From contig NZ_FOZW01000017.1 in the NCBI RefSeq assembly GCF_900116195.1, positions 1 through 64,000 on the forward strand: a DNA stretch of 64,000 nt, written 5' to 3'. Shown piece by piece: positions 49,660 through 58,608 of this stretch. Each line of letters begins with the position of its first letter. Within the stretch, counting starts at the first letter, position 1. Position numbers and translations under genes: made by a program. The notes below the pieces were generated by a model. That model did no database searches, was not told the origin of the DNA, and saw nothing but the letters and a program-made list of their open reading frames with translations. The stretch is from Alloyangia pacifica (GTDB taxonomy: Bacteria; Pseudomonadota; Alphaproteobacteria; Rhodobacterales; Rhodobacteraceae).

Positions 49660-49899
49660 ATGGCCACGAGCAGCATCGCAGAGAATGTCATGATCGGCAT
49701 GGGACGGGGATCGCTCCGTGCCAGGATCGACGCCTATTTCGTGGGCATCGGGCAGGGCATCAACGCCTACGGGCTGCGCCGCGCGCGGATGCACCAAATC
49801 CTCGTGCTGGAAAGCCAGAGCGACGAGCGCCTGGCCGAGCTGGGGCTGACCCGCGACCAGATCCTGCCACATGTGTTCCGCGACCTCTTCGGCGACTGA
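49660..49899 (+). CDS. DUF1127-like small protein
   Basis: This 79-residue protein ends with the pattern SDERLAELGLTRDQI, close to the RELADIGL(S/T)RxxI signature of DUF1127 (YjiS-like) proteins, which in alphaproteobacteria affect phosphate and carbon use and RNA turnover. The N-terminal third is unlike standard short DUF1127 proteins. GGAGG (49648-49652) precedes ATG 49660. It is followed after 44 bp by the TrkH gene. Confidence in the family is moderate. Confidence 0.72.
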   Translation: MATSSIAENVMIGMGRGSLRARIDAYFVGIGQGINAYGLRRARMHQILVLESQSDERLAELGLTRDQILPHVFRDLFGD

Positions 49900-49943
49900 G
49901 GGGCGCGCTTGACAGGCGCGGGCCGGCGGGCGAAGGCTCTGCC

Positions 49944-51392
49944 ATGTTCGATGTCCGCCCCGTCGCCTACGTCCTTGGCCTTCTCGTCACTACGCTCGGC
50001 GGCTGCATGCTGGTCCCGTTCCTCGTGGACATTGCCGAAGCGCGCGGACATTGGCCTGTCTTCCTCGAAAGCGCATTGATCACCATGCTCTGCGGCGGCC
50101 TCGTGAGCCTCGCCTGCGCCAACGCCGGGCGGCAGGGGCTGACGCTGCAGCAGACCTTCCTGCTGACCGTCGGAGCCTGGGTGGTGCTGCCCTTCTTCGG
50201 CGGCATTCCCTTCATGCTCGGGGCGACCGAGGCGCGGGTGGTGGACGCCTTCTTCGAGGCCATGTCGGGGATCACCACCACCGGCTCCACCGTCTTCACC
50301 GGGCTCGACGCGTTGCCCAAGGGCATCCTGCTCTGGCGCGGCATCCTGCAATGGCTGGGCGGCATCGGGATCATCGTCGTCGCCATGGTCTTCCTGCCCG
50401 AGCTGCGGGTCGGGGGGATGCAGATCTTCCGCTCCGAGGCCTTCGAGACCATGGGCAAGATCCTGCCCCGCGCCACCGAGATCGCCTCGTCGATCTCGAC
50501 CATCTACGTGGGCATGACGCTGGCCTGTGCCGCCGCCTACATGGTCTGCGGCATGGATGCCTTCGATGCCACGGTGCACGCGCTGACCACGCTCTCGACC
50601 GGCGGTTTCGCCAATTATGATGCCTCCTTCGGCACATTTCAGGGCCCGGCGGAATATGTCGCCGCCTTCTTCATGATCGCCGCCGCGCTACCCTTCGTGC
50701 GCTACGTGCAGATGCTGGGCGGCCACCATACGGCGCTGTGGCAGGACAGCCAGGTCCGCGCCTTCTTTGCCACCATCCTCGCGCTGGTGGCGGTGATGAG
50801 CGTGACCCTGGTCTTCCAGTTCCCGCACCACCCCGAGCAGGCGATCCGCGAGTCGCTGTTCAACATCAGCTCGATCATCTCCGGCACCGGCTACGCCTCT
50901 GTGGACTACATGGGCTGGGGGCCGTTCCTGATCACGCTGTTCTTCTTCATCGGGCTGATCGGCGGCTGTGCGGGCTCGACCGCCTGCTCGGTGAAGATCT
51001 TCCGCTACCAGCTGCTTTTCGCCTCGATCCGCGTCCAGCTCAAGCGCATCCGCGCCCCGCATGGCGTCTTCACCCCGCGCTTCGACGGTCGGCCGGTGGC
51101 CGACGACGTGCTGAGCTCGGTGATGGCTTATTTCGTCTTCTTCGTGGTCTCGCTGGGCGTGCTGTCGGTGGCGCTCGGCTTCACCGGCCTCGACTTCGTC
51201 ACCTCGCTGTCGGGCGCGGCCACCGCGCTGGCCAATGTCGGGCCGGGGCTGGGCGACATCATTGGCCCGGCGGGCAACTTCGCGACGCTCAACGACACCG
51301 CCAAATGGCTGCTCTCCTTTGCCATGCTGGTCGGCCGGCTGGAGATCATGGCGGTCTTCGTGCTCTTCACCGTGCGCTTCTGGCGCGACTGA
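49944..51392 (+). CDS. trkH: TrkH-family potassium uptake protein
   Basis: This 482-residue membrane protein of the SKT superfamily has four imperfect pore repeats; the first selectivity filter loop is TTTGSTVFTG, later loops include TTLSTGGFANYD, GTGYAS and NVGPGLG. It mediates potassium uptake, normally gated by TrkA. No separate trkA is adjacent; the closest TrkA-N domain is in the KefC-type protein at 44.8 kb. The start at 49944 (MFDVRPVAYV) fits the family; the longer frame upstream is a shadow. A palindromic repeat lies just downstream, facing the oxidase gene. Confidence 0.92.
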   Translation: MFDVRPVAYVLGLLVTTLGGCMLVPFLVDIAEARGHWPVFLESALITMLCGGLVSLACANAGRQGLTLQQTFLLTVGAWVVLPFFGGIPFMLGATEARVVDAFFEAMSGITTTGSTVFTGLDALPKGILLWRGILQWLGGIGIIVVAMVFLPELRVGGMQIFRSEAFETMGKILPRATEIASSISTIYVGMTLACAAAYMVCGMDAFDATVHALTTLSTGGFANYDASFGTFQGPAEYVAAFFMIAAALPFVRYVQMLGGHHTALWQDSQVRAFFATILALVAVMSVTLVFQFPHHPEQAIRESLFNISSIISGTGYASVDYMGWGPFLITLFFFIGLIGGCAGSTACSVKIFRYQLLFASIRVQLKRIRAPHGVFTPRFDGRPVADDVLSSVMAYFVFFVVSLGVLSVALGFTGLDFVTSLSGAATALANVGPGLGDIIGPAGNFATLNDTAKWLLSFAMLVGRLEIMAVFVLFTVRFWRD

Positions 51393-51409
51393 GGATGCCT
51401 CCGGCGGGC

Positions 51410-51460
51410 GTATTTGGAGAAACATGAAGGCGCGTCCGGCTTTCATCTTTCCCCAAATAC
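51410..51460. repeat. Intergenic repeat family A, copy 3, two inverted half-copies
   Basis: GTATTTGGAGAAACATGAAGG (51410-51430) is mirrored by GCTTTCATCTTTCCCCAAATAC ending at 51460, with a 7-nt centre. The arms match at about 20 of 23 positions. It sits between converging trkH and the flavoprotein gene and can act as a two-way terminator. Confidence 0.7.
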
Positions 51461-51522
51461 TCATCTCGCGGCGGAGAGGTCGTGGCCGAGGCCGGGGCGA
51501 CGGGCACCCCGGCCTGCCGCCG

Positions 51523-52896
51523 TCACCCCTGCGGCACCAGCTTGCCGGGGTTCATGATGTTCTGCGGGTCGAGCGCGCGCTTGATCTCGCCCATGACCTG
51601 CCAGCCCATCCCGTGTTCCTCTTCCATGTAGGCCAGCTTGCCATGGCCGACGCCGTGCTCGCCGGTGCAGGTGCCGCCCATCCGCAGGGCGCGCTCGGCC
51701 ATGCGGTGCGACAGGCGCTTGGCCTCGACGAGGTCCTCGGGCTTGTCGGGATCAAGCAGAAGGATGGCGTGGAAGTTGCCGTCGCCGACATGGCCGAGGA
51801 TCGGGCCGGGGATGCCGCTCGCCGCGATGTCGGCCTGGGTCTCCTCGACCGCTTCGGCCAGCCGCGAGATCGGCACGCAGATGTCGGTCACCACCGCCCG
51901 TGCGCCCTTGCGCGAGGCGAGGATGGCGTAATAGCCGTTGTGGCGCAGCGCCCAGAGGGCCCGGCGCTCCTCCTCTCGGGTCGACCATTCGAACGGGCTG
52001 CCGCCGTTGTCCGCGACGATCTCGGCAAAGCGCTCGGCGTCCTGTGTCACGCTTTCGGGCGAGCCGTTGAACTCCACCAGAAGGTGCGGGCTGTCGGCCA
52101 TCGCCATGCCCGAATAGGCCGAGAAGGCCCGGGCGGTGGCGGCGTCGACGAATTCGATGCGGGCCATGGGGATGCCCATCTGGATGGTCTCCATCACCGC
52201 CGTGACCGCGCTGCCCATGTCGGGGAAGGCGCAGATGCCCGCCGAGACCGCCTCGGGGATGCCGTGCAGGCGCAGCGTCAGCTCGGTGACGAGACCGAGC
52301 GTGCCCTCGGAGCCGACGAAAAGCGCGGTGAGGTCATAGCCCGCCGCCGACTTGCGGGCGCGGGTGCCGGTCTCGATGGTGCGCCCGTCGGCGAGCACCG
52401 CCTTCAGCCCCAGCACGTTGTCCCGCATCGAGCCGTAGCGCACCGTCGTGGTGCCCGAGGCGCGGGTCATCGCCATGCCGCCGAGGGTTGCGTTGGCGCC
52501 GGGATCAACCGGGAAGAACAGGCCGGTGGCCCGCAGTTCCTCGTTCAGCGCCTCGCGGGTGACGCCGGGCTGGATCGTCACATCCATGTCGGCGGGGCGA
52601 ATTTCCAGCACCTTGTTCATCCGGGTGAAATCGACGGTGACGCCGCCGTTCACCGCCTGGCCGTGGCCCTCGAGCGAGCTGCCCGCGCCCCAGCCGATGA
52701 CCGGGCAGGCGTGCTCGGCGCAGATCTGCACGATGCGCTGCACCTCCTCGGCGGTCTCCGGGTAGGCGACGCCATCAGGTGGGGTGAGGGGGAAATAGGA
52801 CTCGGAACGGCCATGCTGCTCCAGTTCGGACTTGGAGCGGGTGAATCGTTCGCCTAGGAAGGCATCAAGAGCCTCCAGGGCTGCGGCGACGGACAT
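51523..52896 (-). CDS. FAD-linked oxidase, D-lactate dehydrogenase (cytochrome)-like
   Basis: This 457-residue flavoprotein of the GlcD/Dld family has an FAD-binding domain with the PVIGWGAGSSLEGHG loop (about 65-79), the VDPGANATLGGMAMTRASGT region and a C-terminal FAD-oxidase domain with GHVGDGNFH and GTCTGEHGVGHGK. Most relatives oxidise D-lactate or other 2-hydroxy acids with electrons going to quinone or cytochrome. Lacking other glycolate oxidase subunits nearby, it probably works alone. The start at 52896 has GGAGG upstream on the minus strand. Confidence 0.88.
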   Translation of the reverse strand: MSVAAALEALDAFLGERFTRSKSELEQHGRSESYFPLTPPDGVAYPETAEEVQRIVQICAEHACPVIGWGAGSSLEGHGQAVNGGVTVDFTRMNKVLEIRPADMDVTIQPGVTREALNEELRATGLFFPVDPGANATLGGMAMTRASGTTTVRYGSMRDNVLGLKAVLADGRTIETGTRARKSAAGYDLTALFVGSEGTLGLVTELTLRLHGIPEAVSAGICAFPDMGSAVTAVMETIQMGIPMARIEFVDAATARAFSAYSGMAMADSPHLLVEFNGSPESVTQDAERFAEIVADNGGSPFEWSTREEERRALWALRHNGYYAILASRKGARAVVTDICVPISRLAEAVEETQADIAASGIPGPILGHVGDGNFHAILLLDPDKPEDLVEAKRLSHRMAERALRMGGTCTGEHGVGHGKLAYMEEEHGMGWQVMGEIKRALDPQNIMNPGKLVPQG

Positions 52897-52969
52897 AGAG
52901 AAACCTCCGTGGAAAATCGGGGCGACCTTATCCCCGCTCTGCGCCCTGCGAAAGCCATGGGACCGAGGA

Positions 52970-54646
52970 ATGCCGCAGCAGATTGCCGATCAGTGGCGCG
53001 AGACGCGCGCGCTTTGCAGCCGTGGATGGGACACGCTGCGCCACAAGGGGCCGGGGCAGGTCACCTTCTGGGTGATCGCCTTGCTGGTCGGGGCCGCTGC
53101 CGGGTTTGCCGCGCTGCTCTTCCGTATTGCCATCCAGCGGTTGCAGGCCTTTGTCTACGGCACCGAGGACGTCAACCTGCTGCACACCTTTGCCGAGTCG
53201 CTGCCTTGGATCTACGTGCTGCTGATCCCGGTGGCGGGCGGTGCGACGGTCGGGCTCATCCTGCAGAAGTTCACCCCGGACGGGCGGGTGCGCAGCGTGT
53301 CGGACGTGATCGAGGGGGCGGCGCTGAACGACGGGCGGGTCGAGAAGAAGGCGGGCATCGCTTCGGCGCTCTGCTCGTGGATCACGCTCTCGACCGGTGG
53401 CTCCACGGGGCGCGAGGGGCCGGTGGTGCATATCGCCGCGATGATCGCCTCATCGGTGTCCAATCTCTTGCGCGTCGACGGCATCACCGGGCGCGACCTG
53501 CTGGGTTGCGCGGTGGCCGCTGCCGTTTCGGCCAGCTTCAATGCGCCCATCGCCGGCGCGCTTTTCGGGCTCGAAGTGATCCTGCGCCACTTCGCCCTGC
53601 ATGCCTTTGCGCCGATCGTGGTGGCCAGCGCCGCGGGCACGGTGATCAACCGCATCTATTTCGGCGACGTGACCGAGTTCGTGCTGCCCGGCACCACCAC
53701 AGTGCAGTTCTACCTCGAGCTGCCGGCCTTTTTCATCATGGGGCTGGTCTGCGGGCTGGTGGCGGTGCTGATGATGAAGGCGCTGTTCTGGTCCGACGGG
53801 GTGGGCACGACGATCCAGAACAGGCTCGGCCTGCCGCACTGGCTGCGCCCGGCGGTGGCGGGGCTGCTGCTGGGGGCCATCGCCATCGCCTTCCCGCACA
53901 TCATCGGGGTGGGCTACGAGACGACCTCGCGGGCGCTCTCGGGGCAGCTGACGCTGAGCCAGGCCTTCGTCTTCGCGGCGGTGAAGGTGGCGGCGGTGTC
54001 GATTACCATGGCCGGGCGCATGGGCGGCGGCGTGTTCTCGCCCTCGCTGATGGTCGGCGCGCTGACCGGGCTGACCTTCGGCCATATCGCCACCGGGCTC
54101 TTCCCCGAGCAAAGCTCGGTCTTCACGCTCTACGCGCTCGCGGGCATGGGGGCGGTGGCGGCGGCGGTGCTGGGCGCGCCGATCTCGACGACGCTCATCG
54201 TCTTCGAGCTGACCGGGGACTGGCAGACCGGGCTTGCGGTGATGGTCTCCGTGTCGATGTCCACGGCGGTGGCCTCGCGGCTCGTCGACCGCAGCTTCTT
54301 CCTGTCGCAACTGGAGCGGCGCAACGTGCATCTCGCCGCCGGACCGCAGGCCTACCTTCTGGCGATGTTCCGGGTGCAGGGGGTGATGCGCAAGCCCACC
54401 GACGAGGGCGCAGCAGATGACGAGGCCTGCCTGCGGATGATCGAGCAGGGGCTTTTCCTGAACGCACAGGCAACGCTGGAGGCGGCGCTGCCGCTCTTCG
54501 ACAAGTCGGGCGTGGCCTACCTGCCGGTGGTGACCCGCAGCGGCCCCGACGACGCGCCGGTGTTGCAGGGCGCGCTGTTCCACGTCGATGCGCTGAAGGC
54601 CTACAACCGCGCGCTGGCGGCGACGGCAGAGGAAGAACACAGCTGA
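52970..54646 (+). CDS. ClC-family chloride/proton antiporter with C-terminal CBS-like region
   Basis: The 558-residue protein has about 18 hydrophobic helices. The filter motifs are GSTGREGP (gating glutamate present, so exchange with protons is likely), GxFxP as GVFSP, and the pore region VFSPSLMVGALTG. The last 110 residues form a CBS-like cytosolic region. Such proteins help with pH, anion or acid stress. The start at 52970 has GAGG only 2 nt upstream; the ORF extends further upstream, antisense to the oxidase start. A GNAT gene follows 43 bp later. Confidence 0.85.
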   Translation: MPQQIADQWRETRALCSRGWDTLRHKGPGQVTFWVIALLVGAAAGFAALLFRIAIQRLQAFVYGTEDVNLLHTFAESLPWIYVLLIPVAGGATVGLILQKFTPDGRVRSVSDVIEGAALNDGRVEKKAGIASALCSWITLSTGGSTGREGPVVHIAAMIASSVSNLLRVDGITGRDLLGCAVAAAVSASFNAPIAGALFGLEVILRHFALHAFAPIVVASAAGTVINRIYFGDVTEFVLPGTTTVQFYLELPAFFIMGLVCGLVAVLMMKALFWSDGVGTTIQNRLGLPHWLRPAVAGLLLGAIAIAFPHIIGVGYETTSRALSGQLTLSQAFVFAAVKVAAVSITMAGRMGGGVFSPSLMVGALTGLTFGHIATGLFPEQSSVFTLYALAGMGAVAAAVLGAPISTTLIVFELTGDWQTGLAVMVSVSMSTAVASRLVDRSFFLSQLERRNVHLAAGPQAYLLAMFRVQGVMRKPTDEGAADDEACLRMIEQGLFLNAQATLEAALPLFDKSGVAYLPVVTRSGPDDAPVLQGALFHVDALKAYNRALAATAEEEHS

Positions 54647-54689
54647 GCCGCGCGCGCCGACGTCGGCCGTCATGGAAGAAAGCGTTTGA

Positions 54690-55223
54690 ATGACCGAGTT
54701 TCCAGCTCTCACGATCCGGGCTGCCGAAGCGGGCGATGCCGCCGCGCTTGCCGAGATGGGCAACCTGCCGGGGGTCCGGCACGGCACCCTACGCATGCCC
54801 TACGACACGCAAGGCAGGGTCGAGCGGCGACTTGCGGCGCGCGGTGCGAACCATTTTCTCGTCGGGGTGATCGAGCATCCCGTGGGCGTGCAGAAGGTGG
54901 TTGCCGAGGGTGGGCTCATGCCGGGCCAGCGGCGGCGCTCACACGTGGGTGAGATATTCCTCATCGTGCACGACGATCACGTGGGGCGCGGCTATGGCAA
55001 GGCGATCCTGCGGGCCCTCATCGACATTGCCGACAATTGGCTCGGGTTGCGGCGGTTGGAGCTCGATGTGAACACCGACAACCGCGCGGCGATCCATCTC
55101 TATCAGGGGTTCGGCTTCGAGATCGAGGGCACGCGGCGCGGCGATGCCATGCGGGACGGGGGACTTATCGACTCCCACGTCATGGGCCGGCTGCGCGCTG
55201 CGCCGGGCGCGATGCCGGACTGA
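54690..55223 (+). CDS. GNAT N-acetyltransferase (YhhY/AaaT-like)
   Basis: The 177-residue acetyltransferase has the acetyl-CoA binding signature GRGYGKAILRALIDIADNW (about 100-118) and the YQGFGFEIEGTRRGDAMRDG region near the end, closely like E. coli YhhY/AaaT, which acetylates free amino acids or analogues. The PRRSHVA-type stretch is present as RRRSHVGE. It may detoxify amino acid analogues. It is 43 bp after the ClC gene and is followed by a bidirectional terminator facing ohr. Confidence 0.85.
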   Translation: MTEFPALTIRAAEAGDAAALAEMGNLPGVRHGTLRMPYDTQGRVERRLAARGANHFLVGVIEHPVGVQKVVAEGGLMPGQRRRSHVGEIFLIVHDDHVGRGYGKAILRALIDIADNWLGLRRLELDVNTDNRAAIHLYQGFGFEIEGTRRGDAMRDGGLIDSHVMGRLRAAPGAMPD

Positions 55224-55263
55224 TAGGGTTCGGAGACCATGTTCCGTTGCTTCGAAATGCAAA

Positions 55264-55289
55264 CGCCCCGCGAGTGTTCGCGGGGCTTT
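55264..55289. terminator. Bidirectional terminator between the GNAT gene and ohr
   Basis: GCCCCGCGA (55265-55273) and TCGCGGGGC (55278-55286), loop GTGT, flanked by AAAC and TTTG; converging genes meet here. Confidence 0.82.
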
Positions 55290-55310
55290 GTCGTCCTTGG
55301 GTGAGGCTCT

Positions 55311-55739
55311 TCAGGCCAGCTCCAGCGTGACGTCGATATTGCCGCGGGTGGCGTTGGAATAGGGGCAGAGTTCGTGGGCGCGGGCGAGGATCGCCTCGGC
55401 CGTGTCGCGCTCCAGGCCCGGCATCTTCGCGACCAGCTTCACCGCCAGTCCGAAACCGCCTTCGGGCAGGCCGCCGATCGCCACCTGCGCATCTACGGTC
55501 GCGCTCTCGGGCACGGTGCCCAGCTTCTCGGCCTGCGCCACGAAGCGCATCGCGCTGAGGAAGCACGCGGCGTAGCCCATGGCGAAGAGTTCCTCGGGGT
55601 TGTGCCCCTTGCCCGAGCCACCCAGTTCCTTTGGGCTGTTCATCGTCAAGGTCAGCATGCCCGAGGCGAGCTTGGTGATGCCGTCGCGGCCGCCGCCGGA
55701 GGCCTGCGCTTCGGTCCGGTATTTCACATCGAGAGACAT
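55311..55739 (-). CDS. ohr: Organic hydroperoxide resistance protein Ohr
   Basis: The 142-residue OsmC/Ohr-fold peroxidase reduces organic hydroperoxides with lipoyl-dependent recycling. Its two redox cysteines are in YAACFLSAM (about 60) and ELCPYSNATRGN (about 125), with the first-position arginine region YRTEAQASGGGRDG. It is divergent from ohrR, and two matching operator boxes lie between, so it should be induced when OhrR is oxidised. The start at 55739 has AAGGA 9 nt upstream. Confidence 0.93.
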   Translation of the reverse strand: MSLDVKYRTEAQASGGGRDGITKLASGMLTLTMNSPKELGGSGKGHNPEELFAMGYAACFLSAMRFVAQAEKLGTVPESATVDAQVAIGGLPEGGFGLAVKLVAKMPGLERDTAEAILARAHELCPYSNATRGNIDVTLELA

Positions 55740-55763
55740 GGGAGAATCCTTTGTTGTCGATTG

Positions 55764-55777
55764 TATCGCGCGCGATA
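55764..55777. promoter_or_regulatory. OhrR operator box 1
   Basis: TATCGCGCGCGATA is a perfect 14-bp palindrome in the 103-bp ohr/ohrR gap, 25 bp upstream of the ohr start. Confidence 0.75.
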
Positions 55778-55816
55778 GATATTCGCATCCAAGCGAAAGT
55801 CAATCGCTTGAGAAAG

Positions 55817-55830
55817 TATCGCGTGCGATT
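55817..55830. promoter_or_regulatory. OhrR operator box 2
   Basis: TATCGCGTGCGATT matches box 1 at 12 of 14 positions and lies 12 bp upstream of the ohrR start. The box centres are 53 bp apart, about five helical turns, so two dimers would face the same side of DNA. Confidence 0.7.
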
Positions 55831-55842
55831 TATATTGGGGGC

Positions 55843-56316
55843 ATGACCCGAACCGCCACGCCCTCAGACCCCGAGACCACCGCACCGCAGGCGCTTTCGC
55901 CGCAGGACATGGTTTGTTTCTCGCTCTACTCGGCGGTGCACGCCATGAGCCAGGCGTACCGCCCGCATCTGGAAAAGCTCGGGTTGACCTATCCGCAGTA
56001 CCTCGTGATGAGCGCGCTTTGGGCGGCCAAGGCGCCGCCGACCGTGGGTATGCTGTCGCGCCAGCTGCAGCTCGAGTCGAGCACGCTGACCCCACTGCTG
56101 AAGCGGCTCGAGACCATGGGTCTGTTGACCCGCCGTCGCGACGCAGAGGACGAGCGGCAGGTGCGTATCGCCCTGACGGAGGAGGGACACCAAATGCAGG
56201 GCCGCACGGCGCATATCGCGGGCTGCATCGCCGAGCAGAGCGGCATGAGCGTCGACGAGTTGCTTGCCCTGCGCGACCAGGTGAGCCGACTGCGGGACAA
56301 CCTGCGCAAGGGGTAG
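55843..56316 (+). CDS. ohrR: MarR-family peroxide regulator OhrR
   Basis: The 157-residue MarR regulator has a conserved N-terminal cysteine in DMVCFSLYSAV (about residue 23), the redox sensor that releases DNA when oxidised by organic hydroperoxides, and the winged helix with QLQLESSTLTPLLKRLE and the RRRDAEDERQVRIAL wing. It is divergent from ohr and overlaps its own operator region, so it is probably autoregulated. The start at 55843 (MTRTATPSD) is the homologous beginning; the frame runs further upstream over the ohr gene as a shadow. Confidence 0.93.
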   Translation: MTRTATPSDPETTAPQALSPQDMVCFSLYSAVHAMSQAYRPHLEKLGLTYPQYLVMSALWAAKAPPTVGMLSRQLQLESSTLTPLLKRLETMGLLTRRRDAEDERQVRIALTEEGHQMQGRTAHIAGCIAEQSGMSVDELLALRDQVSRLRDNLRKG

Positions 56317-56342
56317 TCTCGCGGCGGACCTCCGCAAAGCAA

Positions 56343-56367
56343 AAGGCCGGCCCCCGGGGCCGGCCTT
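56343..56367. terminator. Terminator after ohrR
   Basis: AAGGCCGGCCCC and GGGGCCGGCCTT (56343-56367) form a near-perfect palindrome with a short CGGGG-type loop, flanked by A- and T-rich ends; it lies between converging ohrR and the DUF427 gene. Confidence 0.7.
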
Positions 56368-56388
56368 GTCTGTTATTGGCGCTGCGGC

Positions 56389-56736
56389 TCAGACCTGTTC
56401 GACGGCCACGCCATCCTGCAGGTCGAAGGCCAGGTAGCCCTTGATCTCCGCCGCCTCAGGCTTTGGATCGGTGTAGGAAAACACCGCGTTGTCGTAGCTG
56501 CGGCTCTTCGAGGCGATATGGTAGTGCTCGGCGTCGCCAAGCGCGGCGCTGGTGCTGCGGTATCCGCTGGGCTCGAGGAAGGCCATGGCCACATCTTCGC
56601 GCGGGAAGTAGATGGTCAGCGGCTTGTCGCCCTCGGTCAGTTCGAGGGCGCGGCTGCTTTCACCAAGCACGGCGCCACCGGCGCGGATGACCCAGGTGCC
56701 CGAGGCCGGGCGGACGGCAATCTGTTTCAACATCAT
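56389..56736 (-). CDS. DUF427 domain protein
   Basis: The 115-residue protein is a single DUF427 domain: the sequence order VRPASGTWVIRAGGAVLGESSRALEL and the later AEHYHIASKSRSYDNAVFSYTDPKPEAAEIKGYLAFD give the small beta-fold of this family, of unknown biochemical role. Two adjacent ATG codons (56736 and 56733) follow GGGAGAG, so the N-terminus is uncertain by one residue. It faces the ohrR terminator. Confidence 0.85.
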   Translation of the reverse strand: MMLKQIAVRPASGTWVIRAGGAVLGESSRALELTEGDKPLTIYFPREDVAMAFLEPSGYRSTSAALGDAEHYHIASKSRSYDNAVFSYTDPKPEAAEIKGYLAFDLQDGVAVEQV

Positions 56737-56789
56737 GTCTCTCCCGTTATCCGTTCATCATATACCAACGCCGATGCGACAGTCCTGTG

Positions 56790-58568
56790 TCAAAGCGGCG
56801 CGCAGGCCGCTTCGAGCCAGTCCCGCACGGCGCCTGTGACAAGCGGAGCGATGCGTTCGAAAACCCCGGCATGATAGGCGTCAAGCCAGTCACGTTCCGC
56901 AGCGGTCAGCAGCCCCGTCTCGATCAGACGCCGATCGATCGGCACCCAAGTCAGCGTTTCGAAGCGCAGCATCTTGGCTACGTTCTGGCCGGGAAGGGGG
57001 GGCGCGGGTTCCACCGCGATGAGGTTCTCGATGCGGATACCATAAGACCCCTCGCGATAGAAGCCCGGCTCGTTCGAAAGGATCATGCCCGGTTCCAGCG
57101 GCACCGTGCCGGTGCGCGCGATACGCTGCGGTCCCTCGTGCACCGACAGATAAGAGCCGACGCCGTGTCCGGTGCCGTGGCCGTAGTCGAGCCCCGCCTC
57201 CCAGAGCGCGGCGCGCGCCAGCACGTCGATGTCGCGGCCCGCCAGCCCCGCCGGGAAGCGTAGCCGCGACAGTGCGATCATGCCCTTCAGCACGCGGGTA
57301 AAGGCGTCTTTCTCCTCGGCGCCGGCCTCGCCCAGCACCATGGTGCGGGTGATGTCGGTGGTGCCGTCGACATATTGTCCGCCGCTGTCGATCAGCAGCA
57401 GCTCGTTCGCGGCCGTGGTGCGGTTGGACGCCTCGGTCACACGGTAGTGCACGATGGCCCCGTTGGGACCCGCGCCGGAGATGGTCTCGAAGGAGATGTC
57501 ACGCAGCGCGTTGGTGGCGCGGCGCTCTTCCTCGAGCGCAACCACCGCGTCGATCTCGGTGAACTCTCCCGGTGTCTGGCTGTCGACCCAATGCAGGAAA
57601 CGGACCATGGCCGCGCCATCGCGCAGATGTGCCGCCCGCGCGCCGGCCAGCTCGGCGGCATTCTTGCGCGCCTTGGGCAGCAGGCAGGGGTCGGCGGCCT
57701 CGACGATCTCCCGGCCTTCGAGGGCGTCCAGCACCGCGACCGGGCAGGAGGCGGGGTCGATCTGCACCGGCCCGTCGAGCGCCTCCAGCTCTGGTACGAA
57801 GTCCTCTGGGGTCTTCACTTCGACCAGCGGGCCGAGGTGGTCGCCGAGTTCCACCAGTTTCTGCGCCGCCATGAACAGCGTCACGCGGCCCGCGGCATGC
57901 AGGATGGCGAAGCCATGCGGCACCGGATTGCGCGGCACGTCCGAGCCGCGGATGTTGAGCAGCCAGGCGAGGCTGTCGGGCAGGGTGATCACGCAGGCCG
58001 CGGCCTTGTCGAGACCTTTCGCCAGCCGGGCGATCTTGTCCCCATGCGCCTCGCCCGCCAGATCGACCGGCTGCACAAAGACCTCACCCATGGGCGGTTC
58101 GGGCTGGTCGGCCCAGACCCGGTCCACGAGATTGTCGCAGCGGCGCAGGGCTACCGCGCCCAGGCCGCGCTCAAGCCCGCGCATCTGGTCGACCGAGAAG
58201 AGCCAGGGGTCGATCCCGACGGTGCCACCCTCCGGCAGCGCCTCGGCAATCCACTCGGCGAGGCCGACCTCGGGCCAGTCGACCGGGGTGAACTCCGGCG
58301 CCACCTGCGCCTTGACCTGCACCCGGTAGCGCCCGTCGACGAAGACACCAGCCTTCTCAGTCAGCGCGGCGCAATAGCCCGCCGAGCCGGTGAAGCCGGT
58401 GAGCCAGGCCAGCCGGTCGTCGCGTGGGGCCACGTATTCGCCCTGGTGCGCGTCGGCGCGCGGCACCAGGAAGCCATCGAGCCCCTCGGCGGCCAGTTCG
58501 GTGCGCAGCGCGGCCAGCCGCGGCGGGCCCTGCTCGGGGGAAGCGCTCTGCTCGAATGTCTGGAACAT
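56790..58568 (-). CDS. pepP: Xaa-Pro aminopeptidase (M24)
   Basis: The 592-residue metallopeptidase removes an N-terminal residue preceding proline. Two creatinase-type N-terminal domains (about 15-310) precede the pita-bread domain with the metal ligands in DSGGQYVDGTTDITRT (two Asp), GHGTGHGVG (His), SNEPGFY (Glu) and GIRIENL (Glu). The three-domain, about 600-residue form resembles eukaryotic cytosolic XPNPEP1. The start at 58568 (MFQTFEQ) follows GGAG; the upstream frame crosses the repeat. It is the last gene of the minus-strand series cobS to pepP, separated from cobT by 179 bp. Confidence 0.92.
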   Translation of the reverse strand: MFQTFEQSASPEQGPPRLAALRTELAAEGLDGFLVPRADAHQGEYVAPRDDRLAWLTGFTGSAGYCAALTEKAGVFVDGRYRVQVKAQVAPEFTPVDWPEVGLAEWIAEALPEGGTVGIDPWLFSVDQMRGLERGLGAVALRRCDNLVDRVWADQPEPPMGEVFVQPVDLAGEAHGDKIARLAKGLDKAAACVITLPDSLAWLLNIRGSDVPRNPVPHGFAILHAAGRVTLFMAAQKLVELGDHLGPLVEVKTPEDFVPELEALDGPVQIDPASCPVAVLDALEGREIVEAADPCLLPKARKNAAELAGARAAHLRDGAAMVRFLHWVDSQTPGEFTEIDAVVALEEERRATNALRDISFETISGAGPNGAIVHYRVTEASNRTTAANELLLIDSGGQYVDGTTDITRTMVLGEAGAEEKDAFTRVLKGMIALSRLRFPAGLAGRDIDVLARAALWEAGLDYGHGTGHGVGSYLSVHEGPQRIARTGTVPLEPGMILSNEPGFYREGSYGIRIENLIAVEPAPPLPGQNVAKMLRFETLTWVPIDRRLIETGLLTAAERDWLDAYHAGVFERIAPLVTGAVRDWLEAACAPL

Positions 58569-58608
58569 GCGGAGGTCTCCTGCGGTCGTGTTGTCTTTCG
58601 GAAAGAGA

